From: an uncultured Anaerolineaceae bacterium
GTDB taxonomy: Bacteria; Chloroflexota; Anaerolineae; Anaerolineales; Anaerolineaceae
Reading direction: 5' to 3'
NCBI GenBank assembly: GCA_938020565.1
Contig: CALIHP010000042.1
Coordinates: 1 to 64,000, forward strand
Length of the DNA: 64,000 bases
This document shows, piece after piece, positions 26,162-35,174 of this stretch. Position numbers and translations under genes: made by a program. Position 1 is the first letter of the stretch; the number at the start of each line of letters is the position of its first letter. Below the pieces are notes generated by a model, which worked only from the letters and a program-made list of their open reading frames with translations, made no database searches and had not been told where the DNA came from.

Positions 26162-26189
26162 TTTACAGCCTGCTCCGCGCCCTTTACAG
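26162..26189 (+). promoter_or_regulatory. Direct repeat TTTACAG upstream of pstS (possible Pho box)
   Basis: TTTACAG occurs at 26162-26168 and 26183-26189, 21 bases apart, on the same helix face. PhoP/PhoB sites are direct repeats of related sequence (TTWACA, CTGTCAT), though usually with 11-base spacing, so the assignment is tentative. Confidence 0.3.
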
Positions 26190-26251
26190 GAATGCGTCAT
26201 CCTGTCTCCGAGGAGATAAAAACGCATCGATTATTAAAGGAAAGAGAAAGC

Positions 26252-27115
26252 ATGAAAAAGAGGCCGTATGTCGTTTTTCTGGCAGCCCTGATCGGTTTAA
26301 TCGCCGCGGTCGTCAGGTTTGGCTGTGAGCCCGGCGATCTATTCGAAATCGCCGTCATTTCGCGGGAAGACGGATCGGGAACGCGCAGCGCCTTCGTCGA
26401 GCTGACCGGCATCGAAGAAACGGCCCCCAACGGGGAAAAGATCGATCAGACGACCGTCGAAGCCATCGTCGCTAATAACACGAACGTCGTCATGACGACC
26501 GTCGCCGGGAATCGCTGCGCAGTCGGTTATATCTCGCTCGGGTCGCTGAACGAAACCGTCAAGCCGCTGAAAATCGACGGCGTCGAAATTTCCGTCGAAT
26601 CGATACATTCGGACGAATATAAGCTTGCGCGCCCGTTTACCGTCGCGTACCGGGGCGAATTATCCGAGACCGCGCGTGACTTTCTTGATTTCGTCCTGAG
26701 CGACGCCGGCCAAGCCGGCGTCGCGTCGGCGAAATATGTTCCTGTCTCGTCCGGCGATTACCGGACGGACGGCGGGCGAAGCGGTAAGATCGTTATCGGC
26801 GGATCCTCGTCGGTCGCGCCGGTCATGGAAAAGCTTAAGGAAGCGTATCGCGCGCTGAACCCCGGCGTCGAAATCGAAGTCCAGCCGTCCGACTCAACGA
26901 CCGGCGCGCTCAACGCGATCGAAGGGATCGTCGACCTGGCGATGGCGTCCCGGGAACTGAAAGGATCGGAACGCGAAGCGCTGACCCCGGTCGTGATCGC
27001 CCGGGATGGTATCGCCGTCATCGTGCATCGCGACAACCCGATCGAATCGATCACGCTCGCGCAGCTCAGGGCCGTTTTCACCGGCGAGCTGCTGAGCTGG
27101 AACGAATTTGAATAA
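26252..27115 (+). CDS. pstS: Phosphate ABC transporter substrate-binding protein, circularly permuted
   Basis: 287 residues. A hydrophobic leader ends at Cys25 (RFGC, a poor lipobox). The two halves are in reverse order: the segment normally in the C-terminal half, ISREDGSGTRSAF (36-48) and AVGYISLGSLN...SDAGQAGVA, comes first; the usual N-terminal segment GKIVIGGSSSVAPVMEKL (178-195) with SDSTTG and ASREL comes last, ending FTGELLSWNEFE. Phosphate-binding loops are all present, so it should fold and bind phosphate. ATG 26252 is preceded by AAAGGAAAGAG. First gene of pstSCAB-phoU. Confidence 0.9.
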   Translation: MKKRPYVVFLAALIGLIAAVVRFGCEPGDLFEIAVISREDGSGTRSAFVELTGIEETAPNGEKIDQTTVEAIVANNTNVVMTTVAGNRCAVGYISLGSLNETVKPLKIDGVEISVESIHSDEYKLARPFTVAYRGELSETARDFLDFVLSDAGQAGVASAKYVPVSSGDYRTDGGRSGKIVIGGSSSVAPVMEKLKEAYRALNPGVEIEVQPSDSTTGALNAIEGIVDLAMASRELKGSEREALTPVVIARDGIAVIVHRDNPIESITLAQLRAVFTGELLSWNEFE

Positions 27116-27167
27116 ACCGGCCGGCGGACGGTCGGGTCCGCAGCCTTCAGGAGATGAAGAAAAACCC

Positions 27168-28037
27168 ATGAACCTTCGGAAAGCTTTTTTCGATAAAGAA
27201 TATCGGATGCGGATCGTTTTCCTGATCTGCGCGTTGGCGTCCATTCTCGCCGTCCTCCTGATTTGCGTCTTCCTTTTCGCGAACGGAATACCGGCGATCG
27301 CGGAAATCGGCCCGCTCGAATTCCTGTCTGGAAGGACCTGGAAACCGTCCAACGATATTTACGGAATTTTCCCGATGATCCTCGGGAGTATCTACGTAAC
27401 CGCCGGAGCGATCGCCGTCGGCGTCCCGATCGGGATTCTGACCGCTCTCTTTCTGGCGCAGTTCTGTCCAAAGTCGTTGTACCGCGGTTTAAAGCCAGCC
27501 GTCGAACTCCTCGCCGGGATCCCTTCAGTCGTTTACGGCTTCTTCGGGATGGCCGTTCTTATCCCCAGAATCCGCGCCACGTTCGGCGGACATGGGAACA
27601 GCCTCCTCGCGGCGTCGATCCTGCTGGGAATCATGATCCTCCCGACGATTATCAACGTCAGCGAAGCGGCGATCCGCGCCGTTCCGAAAAGCTATTACGA
27701 AGGCGGTCTGGCCTTAGGAAGCTCGCATGAGCGGACCTGTGTTTTCGTCCTGCTGCCAGCCGCGAAATCCGGCGTCATGGCGAGCGTTGTCTTAGGAATC
27801 GGACGCGCCGTCGGCGAAACGATGGCGGTGATCATGGTCGCCGGGAACCAGGCGCGCGTCCCGAAAGGACTGCTGAAAGGACTGAGAACGTTGACCGCCA
27901 ATATCGTCATTGAAATGGGTTATGCCGCCGGGCTCCATCGCGAAGCGCTGATCGCGACCGGCGTCGTCCTCTTCGTCTTCATCCTGATCATCAATCTCAG
28001 TTTTTCGCTGATCAGCCGGAAGGACCGGTCCGCATGA
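27168..28037 (+). CDS. pstC: Phosphate ABC transporter permease PstC
   Basis: 289 residues, six transmembrane helices, the first at about 18-40. The cytoplasmic ABC-coupling loop has ALGSSHERTCVFVLLPAAKSG (EAA motif) and the typical ELLAGIPSVVYGFFGMAVL and GRAVGETMAVIMVAGN of PstC. ATG 27168 is 52 bases after pstS; AGGAG is present but about 15 bases upstream, which is long, so initiation may depend on coupling. Works with PstA as the membrane channel of the high-affinity phosphate importer. Confidence 0.94.
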   Translation: MNLRKAFFDKEYRMRIVFLICALASILAVLLICVFLFANGIPAIAEIGPLEFLSGRTWKPSNDIYGIFPMILGSIYVTAGAIAVGVPIGILTALFLAQFCPKSLYRGLKPAVELLAGIPSVVYGFFGMAVLIPRIRATFGGHGNSLLAASILLGIMILPTIINVSEAAIRAVPKSYYEGGLALGSSHERTCVFVLLPAAKSGVMASVVLGIGRAVGETMAVIMVAGNQARVPKGLLKGLRTLTANIVIEMGYAAGLHREALIATGVVLFVFILIINLSFSLISRKDRSA

Positions 28038-28912
28038 CAGCCGCGCCGCCGCAAATCAACCGCCGCAGCTTCGCCGGTCAGCTCCGCACATATCAAAAAG
28101 ATCCGCTTTCCGGCGCAATCGCGTCCCTGATCTGGACCGCGGCGGCGCTGACAATCAGCGCGCTGGTCGTTATACTCGGCTATATCCTGATCCGGGGCGT
28201 TCCCAGGCTAACGCTCAGCCTTTTCGCCTTCGAATACAATTCTGTCAACGTCTCGCTGACGCCAGCGCTGGTTACGACCATCCTGCTGACGCTGCTCGCG
28301 CTGATCATCGCGGTTCCGCTCGGAATTTTCGCCGCGGTTTACCTGGTCGAATACGCAAAGCGCGGGAGCCGGCTGGTAAAGATCATCCGGCTGACCGCCG
28401 AAACGCTCTCCGGAATCCCTTCAATTATTTACGGTTTATTCGGGATGCTTTTCTTTGTGTCCTTCCTGCGCTGGGGATATTCGATCCTCGCCGGGAGCTT
28501 CACGCTGGCGATCATGATCCTCCCTCTCGTCATGCGCACAACCGAAGAAGCGCTGATCGCGGTCCCGGACTCCTATCGTGAAGGCTCGTTCGGGTTGGGA
28601 GCGGGAAAGATGCGAACTATTTTCGTCATCGTGCTGCCGTCCGCGGTTCCCGGAATCTTAGCCGGCGTGATCCTGAGTATCGGACGGATCGTCGGCGAAT
28701 CCGCCGCGCTGCTTTACACGGCCGGATCCGTCGCCGCAATTCCGAAAAGTTCCCTTTCCTCGGGACGCTCGCTCGCGGTTCATATGTACCTGCTGGCGAC
28801 GGAAGGCATCTACGTCGATCAGGCGTACGCGACCGCTGTCGTCATCATCGTTTTGGTCCTGGGATTGAACCTGATCTCGTCTTTTCTCGCCGGAAAGCTC
28901 GCGAAGGTTTAA
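28034..28912 (+). CDS. pstA: Phosphate ABC transporter permease PstA
   Basis: 292 residues, six transmembrane helices. TLSGIPSIIYGLFGMLFFV, the coupling loop FGLGAGKMRTIFVIVLPSAVPG, and GRIVGESAALLYTAGS mark PstA. The ATG overlaps the pstC stop (ATGA), so synthesis is coupled in equal amount. An unusually long polar N-terminus of about 30 residues precedes helix 1. Confidence 0.94.
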   Translation: MTAAPPQINRRSFAGQLRTYQKDPLSGAIASLIWTAAALTISALVVILGYILIRGVPRLTLSLFAFEYNSVNVSLTPALVTTILLTLLALIIAVPLGIFAAVYLVEYAKRGSRLVKIIRLTAETLSGIPSIIYGLFGMLFFVSFLRWGYSILAGSFTLAIMILPLVMRTTEEALIAVPDSYREGSFGLGAGKMRTIFVIVLPSAVPGILAGVILSIGRIVGESAALLYTAGSVAAIPKSSLSSGRSLAVHMYLLATEGIYVDQAYATAVVIIVLVLGLNLISSFLAGKLAKV

Positions 28913-28945
28913 GCCGCGGAAATTTCAAGGAAGGAACGAAGCCGC

Positions 28946-29695
28946 ATGGAAAAAATTCTGGTCGAAAATCTGGACCTGTTTTACGGAAATTTTCAGGCGC
29001 TGAAGAATGTCAGCCTGCCGATCCAGGCCAACGAAATTACCGCGTTTATCGGCCCGTCCGGCTGCGGAAAGTCGACGCTCCTGAAAACGCTGAACCGGAT
29101 GAACGATTTAGTCGAAGACGTCCGAATCAGCGGGAAAATCATGCTGGACGGGGAAGATATTTACGGGAAAATGGACGTCAACCTGCTGCGCAAGCGCGTC
29201 GGCATGGTCTTCCAGAAGCCGAATCCGTTCCCGATGAGCGTGTACGATAACGTCGCGTACGGCCCGCGGACGCATGGCATTTCGGGGAAGGCACGCCTGG
29301 ACGAGATCGTCGAAAAATCGCTCCGGGACGCCGCGATCTGGGATGAGCTGAAGGACCGGCTGAAAAAAAGCGCGCTGGGAATCTCAGGGGGCCAGCAGCA
29401 GCGTCTCTGCATCGCGCGAGCCCTTGCGGTCCAGCCTGAGGTATTATTAATGGACGAACCAACGTCGGCGCTGGACCCGATTTCGACGTCAAAAATCGAA
29501 GACCTGGCGATCGAATTGAAGGAAAAATATACGATCGTCATCGTGACGCATAACATGCAGCAGGCCGTCCGCATCTCGGACAAAACCGCATTTTTCCTTC
29601 TCGGGGAAATCGTCGAATACAATGAAACCGAGCAATTATTCTCGATGCCTGAGAATAAGAAAACCGAAGACTATATCACCGGGAGGTTTGGATAA
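28946..29695 (+). CDS. pstB: Phosphate ABC transporter ATPase PstB
   Basis: 249 residues, standard length. Walker [10 protein letters not shown] (36-44), Q-loop [21 protein letters not shown] (PstB-specific), signature [15 protein letters not shown], Walker [16 protein letters not shown] and switch His [11 protein letters not shown] 28946 follows AAGGAACGAAGCC. Ends by overlapping the phoU start by one base (TAATG). Confidence 0.96.
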   Translation: MEKILVENLDLFYGNFQALKNVSLPIQANEITAFIGPSGCGKSTLLKTLNRMNDLVEDVRISGKIMLDGEDIYGKMDVNLLRKRVGMVFQKPNPFPMSVYDNVAYGPRTHGISGKARLDEIVEKSLRDAAIWDELKDRLKKSALGISGGQQQRLCIARALAVQPEVLLMDEPTSALDPISTSKIEDLAIELKEKYTIVIVTHNMQQAVRISDKTAFFLLGEIVEYNETEQLFSMPENKKTEDYITGRFG

Positions 29696-30363
29696 TGCGC
29701 GTTCATTTTACCGAGCAGATGAACTTATTGAGCGCCGAACTGACGCGGATGGGCGGACTCTGCGAAAAGGCGATCCTGAAATCGGCGAATTCGCTCCTGA
29801 ATTCCGATCCCTTCCTGGCGCACGAGGTCATTTACCTGGACGGCGAAATCGACGAGAAGGAAAACGAAATTGTCAGCTTATGCTATAAGCTCCTGCTCCA
29901 ACAGCAGCCAGTCGCGTCCGATTTACGCCTGATATCCGCCGCGATGAAAATGGTCACCGATATGGAACGGATCGGCGATCAGGCGGGCGATATCGCCGAA
30001 ATCGTCCGCAGCGGTCATACGAAAAAATTCGAAAGCAAAACCAGCCATATCAAAGAAATGGCGCGCGCGACGATCGACATGGTCAACGGCGCGATTACCG
30101 CCTTCGTCCGCCGCGATCTCGAACTGGCGCACGCGGTCATCGCTTACGACGATATCGTCGACGACCTTTTTGATACGGTTCGCAACGACCTGGTCGAGAC
30201 GATCTCTTCAACGGCGGATCCCGACGGGCGTCAGGCAATCGGCGAAACCGCGATCGACCTGCTCATGGTCGCGAAATACCTTGAACGGATCGGGGACCAC
30301 GCGGTCAACATCGCCGAATGGGTCGAATTCTCGATCACGGGGAAACAGAAAGAAACGAGATAA
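29695..30363 (+). CDS. phoU: Phosphate signalling regulator PhoU
   Basis: 222 residues, two repeats of a three-helix bundle. Each repeat carries the PhoU metal signature: DLRLISAAMKMVTDMERIGDQAGDIAE in the first and AIDLLMVAKYLERIGDHAVNIAEW in the second (E-R-I-G-D-x-x-x-x-I). PhoU couples PstB activity to the PhoR histidine kinase and limits phosphate uptake. No phoBR genes are in the window. Last gene of the operon. Confidence 0.95.
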   Translation: MRVHFTEQMNLLSAELTRMGGLCEKAILKSANSLLNSDPFLAHEVIYLDGEIDEKENEIVSLCYKLLLQQQPVASDLRLISAAMKMVTDMERIGDQAGDIAEIVRSGHTKKFESKTSHIKEMARATIDMVNGAITAFVRRDLELAHAVIAYDDIVDDLFDTVRNDLVETISSTADPDGRQAIGETAIDLLMVAKYLERIGDHAVNIAEWVEFSITGKQKETR

Positions 30364-30406
30364 CGGCGATGAGGAATGATCCGCGTTTTCCCGCGTTTTC
30401 TCTCTT

Positions 30407-30452
30407 AATTTCCGTGAATCCCACGGAAATTCTTCGCCGCGTATGGTAAAAT
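30407..30452 (+). promoter_or_regulatory. Palindrome and -10 box upstream of ppdK
   Basis: AATTTCCGTG (30407-30416) and CACGGAAATT (30422-30431) form a perfect 10-base inverted repeat with a 5-base spacer. TAAAAT (30447-30452) is a likely -10 for ppdK, and the palindrome covers the -35 position. No T-run follows, so an operator is more likely than a terminator; it could also act as a weak phoU terminator. Confidence 0.45.
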
Positions 30453-30509
30453 TCAATCAATCAAATAAATTCAAGAAGCTTTCAGCAGAAAACTCCCGGA
30501 GGTCATGGA

Positions 30510-33260
30510 ATGAGTGAAAAAAAATGGGTTTATCTATTCAGCGAAGTCCAAAAGGCTGAAGCGTACTGCGGCGGCGTTTGGGACAATGTCCGCGGTCTGT
30601 TAGGCGGGAAAGGGGCGAACCTCGCCGAAATGACGCGGATCGGCGTTCCCGTTCCGGCCGGTTTTACGATTACGACGGAAGCCTGCAACGAGTATTCGAA
30701 AACGAAAGAATTCCCGGCGGGCATGTGGGACCAGGTCGTGGCTGCGATGGCCGAGACCGAGAAGCAGACCGGCAAAAAATTCGGCGACAGCGAAAACCCG
30801 CTGCTGGTCAGCTGCCGTTCCGGTGCGAAAGAATCGATGCCGGGCATGATGGATACCGTTTTGAATATCGGGCTGAACGACGTGACCGTCGCTTCGATGA
30901 TCAAGCTGACGAACAATCCGCGTTTCGTTTACGATATTTATCGCCGCCTGCTGCATATGTTCAGTTCGGTCGTTCTCGAAATCGCCGATGAACATTTCGA
31001 AAACCTGCTGCTTCAATATGAAGCCGAGAAGGGCTATAAGGTCGACACGGAAATGACCGCCGAGGACTGGAAATTTATCTGCGACGAGTACAAGCACATC
31101 GTCATCCTCCAGTACGGGAAAGAATTTCCGCAGGATCCCGTCGAACAGATTCGCCTGGCCACCATCGCCGTCTTCAAATCCTGGATGGGGAAACGCGCGA
31201 TCGACTATCGCCGCGCTGAGAATATCCCTGACTCGCTCGGAACCGCCGTCAATATCTGCACGATGGTCTTCGGGAACTACGGCGACGACTCCGCGACCGG
31301 CGTCGCCTTTACCCGCGACCCGATCGACGGGACGAATAAAATGTTCGGGGAATACCTGATCAACGCGCAAGGCGAAGACGTCGTCGCCGGCATCCGGACC
31401 GGGAGCAAGATCGAAACGCTCAAGGACGCCATGCCCGGCGCATACGCCGAATTCATGGATATCACCGACAAGCTCGAAAAACATTATAAAGACATGCAGG
31501 ACGTCGAATTCACGATCGAACGCGGCAAGCTGTGGATGCTCCAGACGCGGAACGGGAAACGCACCGCGAAAGCCGCCGTCTCGATCGCCGTCCAGATGGT
31601 CAACGAAGGATTGATCGATAAGGTCACTGCGGTCAAACGCGTCACGACCAAACAGGTCGACGCGCTGCTTCATCCACAGTTCGACAATAACGTCCTGAAG
31701 AAGACCGAACCGGTCGCGATCGGCGTCAACGCCTCGCCGGGCGCAGCCGTCGGCCGAATTTATTTCGACGCCGATCTGGTCGTTGAAATGAAAGAAAAGG
31801 AAAATCAGGACTGTATCATGGTCCGTCCATTCACAAAACCGGACGACGTTCACGGTATGCTCTCCGCCAAGGGAATCCTGACCTCTGAGGGCGGCGCCAC
31901 GTCCCATGCAGCCGTCGTCGCCCGCCAGTTCGGCGTCCCCTGCGTCGTCGGCGCTGCCTCGATCCAGATCGACATGGACAAGCGCACGATGAAAATCGCC
32001 GATCGCGTCTTCAGGGAAGGCGATTGGATTTCAGTCGACGGTTCGACCGGAAAGATCTACGACAGCCGTATTCCGGTCGTCGTTCCCGATATTTCCGAAA
32101 TGGAAGACCTGAGCCAGCTCCTGTCCTGGGCGGACGAAATCGCCGACCTCGAAGTCTGGGCGAACGCGGATTACCCGAGCGACGCCGAACGCGCCCGTTC
32201 TTTCGGCGCGAAGGGGATCGGCCTCTGCCGAACGGAGCACATGTTCTTCGACCAGGAACGCTTACCGATCGTTCAGCGCATGATTCTGGCGAAGGACGTT
32301 GAGGACCGCGTTGAAGAACTGAATAAGCTGCTTCCTTTCCAGCGCGGCGACTTTGCGGGTATCTTCGTCGCCATGTCCGGTTACCCGGTAATTATCCGTC
32401 TGATCGACCCGCCGCTGCATGAATTTCTCCCGTCCGCCGTCGGCCTTGAAGAAGAAATTATCAAGAAACGCCTTGCCAATCTGGCTGACTACGTCTCCGG
32501 CAAACCGCAGAGCAAGGATATTCAGCGCCTCGTCGATCTGAAAGCCGAAGTCGAGAAGCTGCATGAATCCAACCCGATGATGGGGCTGCGCGGCGTCCGC
32601 TTATCGATCATGATCCCGCAAATCGTCGAAATGCAGGTCCGGGCGATCATTGAAGCCGCCTGCGACGTTAAGAAACGTGGATTCGAGCCTAAGCCGGAAA
32701 TCATGATCCCGCTGACCGGGCATGTTAACGAGCTCAAGGCGATCCAGCCGAAACTCGAATCGATCGCCAAAGAAGTCATGAAGGAACAGGGCGTCGAAAT
32801 CGAATACCTGTTCGGTACAATGATCGAAATCCCGCGCGCCGCGATGACCGCCGGAGAAATCGCCGGGGTCGCCCAGTTCTTCTCATTCGGGACGAACGAC
32901 CTGACCCAGATGACGTTCGGGTACAGCCGTGACGACGCGGAGCATTCGTTCCTGATCCCGTACGTCGAAAAAGGCATCCTGCCGACCAACCCGTTCCAGG
33001 AATTGGACCGTGACGGCGTCGGGAAGCTGATGCGGATTGCGATCGAAGACGGACGCGCCGTCCGACCGGAACTGAAAGTCGGTATCTGCGGCGAACATGG
33101 CGGAGATCCGAGCTCGATCGAATGGTGCCACCTGATCGGAAACGACTACGTCAGCTGCTCGCCGTTCCGCGTACCGATCGCCCGCCTCGCCGCCGCGAAG
33201 GCCAAGATCGCCGCGCCGCATCCGGCCGCGCGGAAACAGACGGTCGACAAGCCGCTCTGA
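30510..33260 (+). CDS. ppdK: Pyruvate, phosphate dikinase
   Basis: 916 residues, full length. N-terminal ATP-grasp domain (LLGGKGANLAEMTRIGVPVP, SCRSGAKESMPGMMDT), the swivelling phosphohistidine domain with H466 in SEGGATSHAAVVARQFGVP, and the C-terminal TIM barrel for pyruvate/PEP (RTEHMFF, LRGVRL, SFGTNDLTQMTFGYSRDDAE, GICGEHGGDPSS with the catalytic Cys). It interconverts ATP + Pi + pyruvate with AMP + PPi + PEP, common in anaerobes as a PPi-linked glycolytic step. GGAGGT stands 6 bases before the ATG and a terminator follows, so it is monocistronic. Confidence 0.97.
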   Translation: MSEKKWVYLFSEVQKAEAYCGGVWDNVRGLLGGKGANLAEMTRIGVPVPAGFTITTEACNEYSKTKEFPAGMWDQVVAAMAETEKQTGKKFGDSENPLLVSCRSGAKESMPGMMDTVLNIGLNDVTVASMIKLTNNPRFVYDIYRRLLHMFSSVVLEIADEHFENLLLQYEAEKGYKVDTEMTAEDWKFICDEYKHIVILQYGKEFPQDPVEQIRLATIAVFKSWMGKRAIDYRRAENIPDSLGTAVNICTMVFGNYGDDSATGVAFTRDPIDGTNKMFGEYLINAQGEDVVAGIRTGSKIETLKDAMPGAYAEFMDITDKLEKHYKDMQDVEFTIERGKLWMLQTRNGKRTAKAAVSIAVQMVNEGLIDKVTAVKRVTTKQVDALLHPQFDNNVLKKTEPVAIGVNASPGAAVGRIYFDADLVVEMKEKENQDCIMVRPFTKPDDVHGMLSAKGILTSEGGATSHAAVVARQFGVPCVVGAASIQIDMDKRTMKIADRVFREGDWISVDGSTGKIYDSRIPVVVPDISEMEDLSQLLSWADEIADLEVWANADYPSDAERARSFGAKGIGLCRTEHMFFDQERLPIVQRMILAKDVEDRVEELNKLLPFQRGDFAGIFVAMSGYPVIIRLIDPPLHEFLPSAVGLEEEIIKKRLANLADYVSGKPQSKDIQRLVDLKAEVEKLHESNPMMGLRGVRLSIMIPQIVEMQVRAIIEAACDVKKRGFEPKPEIMIPLTGHVNELKAIQPKLESIAKEVMKEQGVEIEYLFGTMIEIPRAAMTAGEIAGVAQFFSFGTNDLTQMTFGYSRDDAEHSFLIPYVEKGILPTNPFQELDRDGVGKLMRIAIEDGRAVRPELKVGICGEHGGDPSSIEWCHLIGNDYVSCSPFRVPIARLAAAKAKIAAPHPAARKQTVDKPL

Positions 33261-33286
33261 TCGTAAAGCTGTAACCTGAATACAAG

Positions 33287-33319
33287 AGAAGCTCCGAAAA
33301 CCAACGGAGCTTCTTTTTT
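33287..33319 (+). terminator. Rho-independent terminator of ppdK
   Basis: AGAAGCTCCG (33287-33296) pairs with CGGAGCTTCT (33305-33314) across an 8-base loop, followed by five more T. Confidence 0.92.
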
Positions 33320-33425
33320 ATTCCCTCCAGACAGGAGAAAGTTAATGACATAAAACTCCGCCGTCAGTTTTTTTTTCAGATAGAATTCATCTAACAATCT
33401 ACCAATGCCAAGAAGGAACATCGCT

Positions 33426-34208
33426 ATGACGCTCGATATTTTCTACGGGATATTGATCCCGCTCCTTGGAACAATGTCAGGATCGGCCTGTGTTTTTTTC
33501 ATGCGCGAACAAATGAACGAAATGCTTCAGCGCGCTTTAGCCGGTTTCGCAGGGGGCGTCATGGTCGCGGCGTCGATCTGGTCGTTAATTATTCCAGCGC
33601 TCGAATTCTCCGAACCGATGGGGAAGCTTTCGTTCGTCCCGGCCGCGGTCGGATTCTGGCTGGGGATCCTCTTTCTCCTGGCCCTCGATGAACTCATTCC
33701 GCACCTGCATCCCGGCAGCGATCAATCCGAAGGCATCCAAACTCACCTCAAGAAGAATACGCTCCTGATCCTCGCCGTCACGCTGCATAACATTCCGGAA
33801 GGCATGGCGGTTGGAGTCGTCTACGCCGGGCTTCTCGCGAAGAGTCCGGGGATAACGCTCGCGGCCGCGATCGCGCTTTCACTCGGGATCGCGATCCAGA
33901 ACTTTCCCGAAGGCGCGATTATCTCCATGCCGCTGACCGCCAACGGGATGAGCAAGCCGAAAGCCTTTCTCTACGGAACCCTCTCCGGCGTCGTTGAACC
34001 GATCGGCTCGATCCTGACGATCCTGCTGTCGGGGCTGATTTTACCTGCGCTTCCGTACGCGCTGAGCTTCGCCGCCGGCGCGATGATCTACGTTGTCGTC
34101 GAGGAGCTGATCCCGGAGATGTCGCAGGGGAAGCATTCCAACGTCGGAACCGTCTCCTTCGCGCTCGGATTTACCGCCATGATGATTCTTGACGTCGCGT
34201 TAGGCTAA
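33426..34208 (+). CDS. ZIP family divalent metal transporter
   Basis: 260 residues and eight predicted helices. Metal-site motifs are H121-NIPEG in TM4 and QNFPEGAI (N159, P161, E162) in TM5, plus VVEELIPE near the end; the histidine-containing loop HLHPG (93-97) lies before TM4. The form is that of the GufA/ZupT-like group that imports zinc, iron or manganese. ATG 33426 is chosen because AAGGA lies 8 bases upstream; an in-frame ATG 21 bases earlier lacks a site. Confidence 0.9.
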   Translation: MTLDIFYGILIPLLGTMSGSACVFFMREQMNEMLQRALAGFAGGVMVAASIWSLIIPALEFSEPMGKLSFVPAAVGFWLGILFLLALDELIPHLHPGSDQSEGIQTHLKKNTLLILAVTLHNIPEGMAVGVVYAGLLAKSPGITLAAAIALSLGIAIQNFPEGAIISMPLTANGMSKPKAFLYGTLSGVVEPIGSILTILLSGLILPALPYALSFAAGAMIYVVVEELIPEMSQGKHSNVGTVSFALGFTAMMILDVALG

Positions 34209-34223
34209 GCGGGGGAACCGGAT

Positions 34224-35060
34224 TCAATCCGAGTTCCCCTTCCAGACAGAAAAATTCTTCAAATTTGAGCCGCCAACGAACTCAGCTAAAATCGAATTCG
34301 CGGGGATCAGTTCAGTCGGGAGCGGCAGCACCCAGGCCAGAAACGACAGCAGCCGTTTCGCCTCGATATATTCAATCGACCCAAACGTTACCTGACGCAG
34401 CGCAGTCTCGGCAAACGGTTTCAGCGCCGAAAGCTCGTAAACGAGCGAAGAATTCACGTACGCGTCGGCAAACGCCTGATAGGGAAAAATATGCTTATCT
34501 TCGCCGGCACGAACCGACGTCCAGCGCCTAATCGTCTCCTCGGCCGAATAACCGCGTTCGCGATAGTCGCGGACGACCCGGCGGATCAGCCGGTTATCAA
34601 CCGTTGAAACCCGGTTGTACCGGTCAACGTTCAGCTGCGTCAGAGGAGAGATATAAATCTGAAATTTCTGAGACTTGGGGATTCCGGGAAGGAGCCGCGG
34701 ATTCATTCCATGGATCCCTTCAAGGATAATAATCTGGTCCTCATGAATCCGGACGGTTCGCCCGAGTTTACTGACTCCATCTAAAAAATCGAAACGAGGA
34801 AGCTGGACCTCTTCTCCGTCGATCAGCCGATGAATACAGTCGTCCATCAGCGTCAGGTTCAAGTTCTCCACCGCCTCAAAATCATACTCCCCGTTCTCAT
34901 CGCGCGGACTCTGCGTCCGATCGATAAAGAAATCGTCCATCTCAATCGGCACCGGCGAAATTCCATGAACCAGAAGCTCAATCGAAAGCCGCTTTGAAAA
35001 CGTCGTCTTTCCAGAGGAAGACGGTCCGGCGATCAGGATGACTCTCGGACGCGGATTCAT
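34224..35060 (-). CDS. Nucleoside (uridine-type) kinase, kinase-domain half of an amber-split gene
   Basis: 278 residues from the first Met. Walker A GPSSSGKTTFSKRLS, PIEMDDFFIDR, and the kinase lid and closing SILAEFVGGSN identify the phosphoribulokinase/uridine kinase fold of the long nucleoside kinases (about 550 residues) that carry a TGS/ThrRS-like N-terminal part. The frame is open upstream for 37 more codons, reading a family-typical helix (LNNAIEKGRIQEVILVSES), up to a TAG at 35172. The Met at 35060 has no ribosome binding site and falls inside the protein, just before the kinase strand. It therefore looks like the second half of one gene. Confidence 0.8.
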   Translation of the reverse strand: MNPRPRVILIAGPSSSGKTTFSKRLSIELLVHGISPVPIEMDDFFIDRTQSPRDENGEYDFEAVENLNLTLMDDCIHRLIDGEEVQLPRFDFLDGVSKLGRTVRIHEDQIIILEGIHGMNPRLLPGIPKSQKFQIYISPLTQLNVDRYNRVSTVDNRLIRRVVRDYRERGYSAEETIRRWTSVRAGEDKHIFPYQAFADAYVNSSLVYELSALKPFAETALRQVTFGSIEYIEAKRLLSFLAWVLPLPTELIPANSILAEFVGGSNLKNFSVWKGNSD

Positions 35061-35171
35061 GTCGGCAATCCGCTGCGCAATCTGTGAAAAACGCTGGCTA
35101 TGGAACGATTCGCTGACGAGAATGACCTCCTGAATCCGGCCTTTCTCGATCGCGTTATTCAGCGATCCGAT

Positions 35172-35174
35172 CTA
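35172..35174 (-). other. In-frame TAG between the two halves of a nucleoside kinase
   Basis: Reading from ATG 35948, codon 259 is TAG; the same frame then stays open to 34224 with family-like sequence on both sides (KLGIG / IGSLNNAIEKG). A C-to-T change of CAG would create it. TAG is a normal stop for several genes in this window, so general recoding is unlikely. Confidence 0.75.

Noticed and set aside
30600..31907. 435-codon open frame on the minus strand opposite ppdK
   Set aside because: Antisense to a full, well conserved PPDK; Asp/Arg/His-rich shadow composition and no family match.
34212..34239. Hairpin GGGGAAC...GTTCCCC at the convergent ends of the ZIP and kinase genes
   Set aside because: The stem is strong but no T-run follows on either strand, and it lies partly in coding sequence, so a terminator call is not secure.
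35090..35130. AGGAGGT in the kinase gene after the TAG as a possible internal ribosome binding site
   Set aside because: No ATG, GTG or TTG lies at a suitable distance in frame; the sequence is explained by the codons CAG-GAG-GTC.
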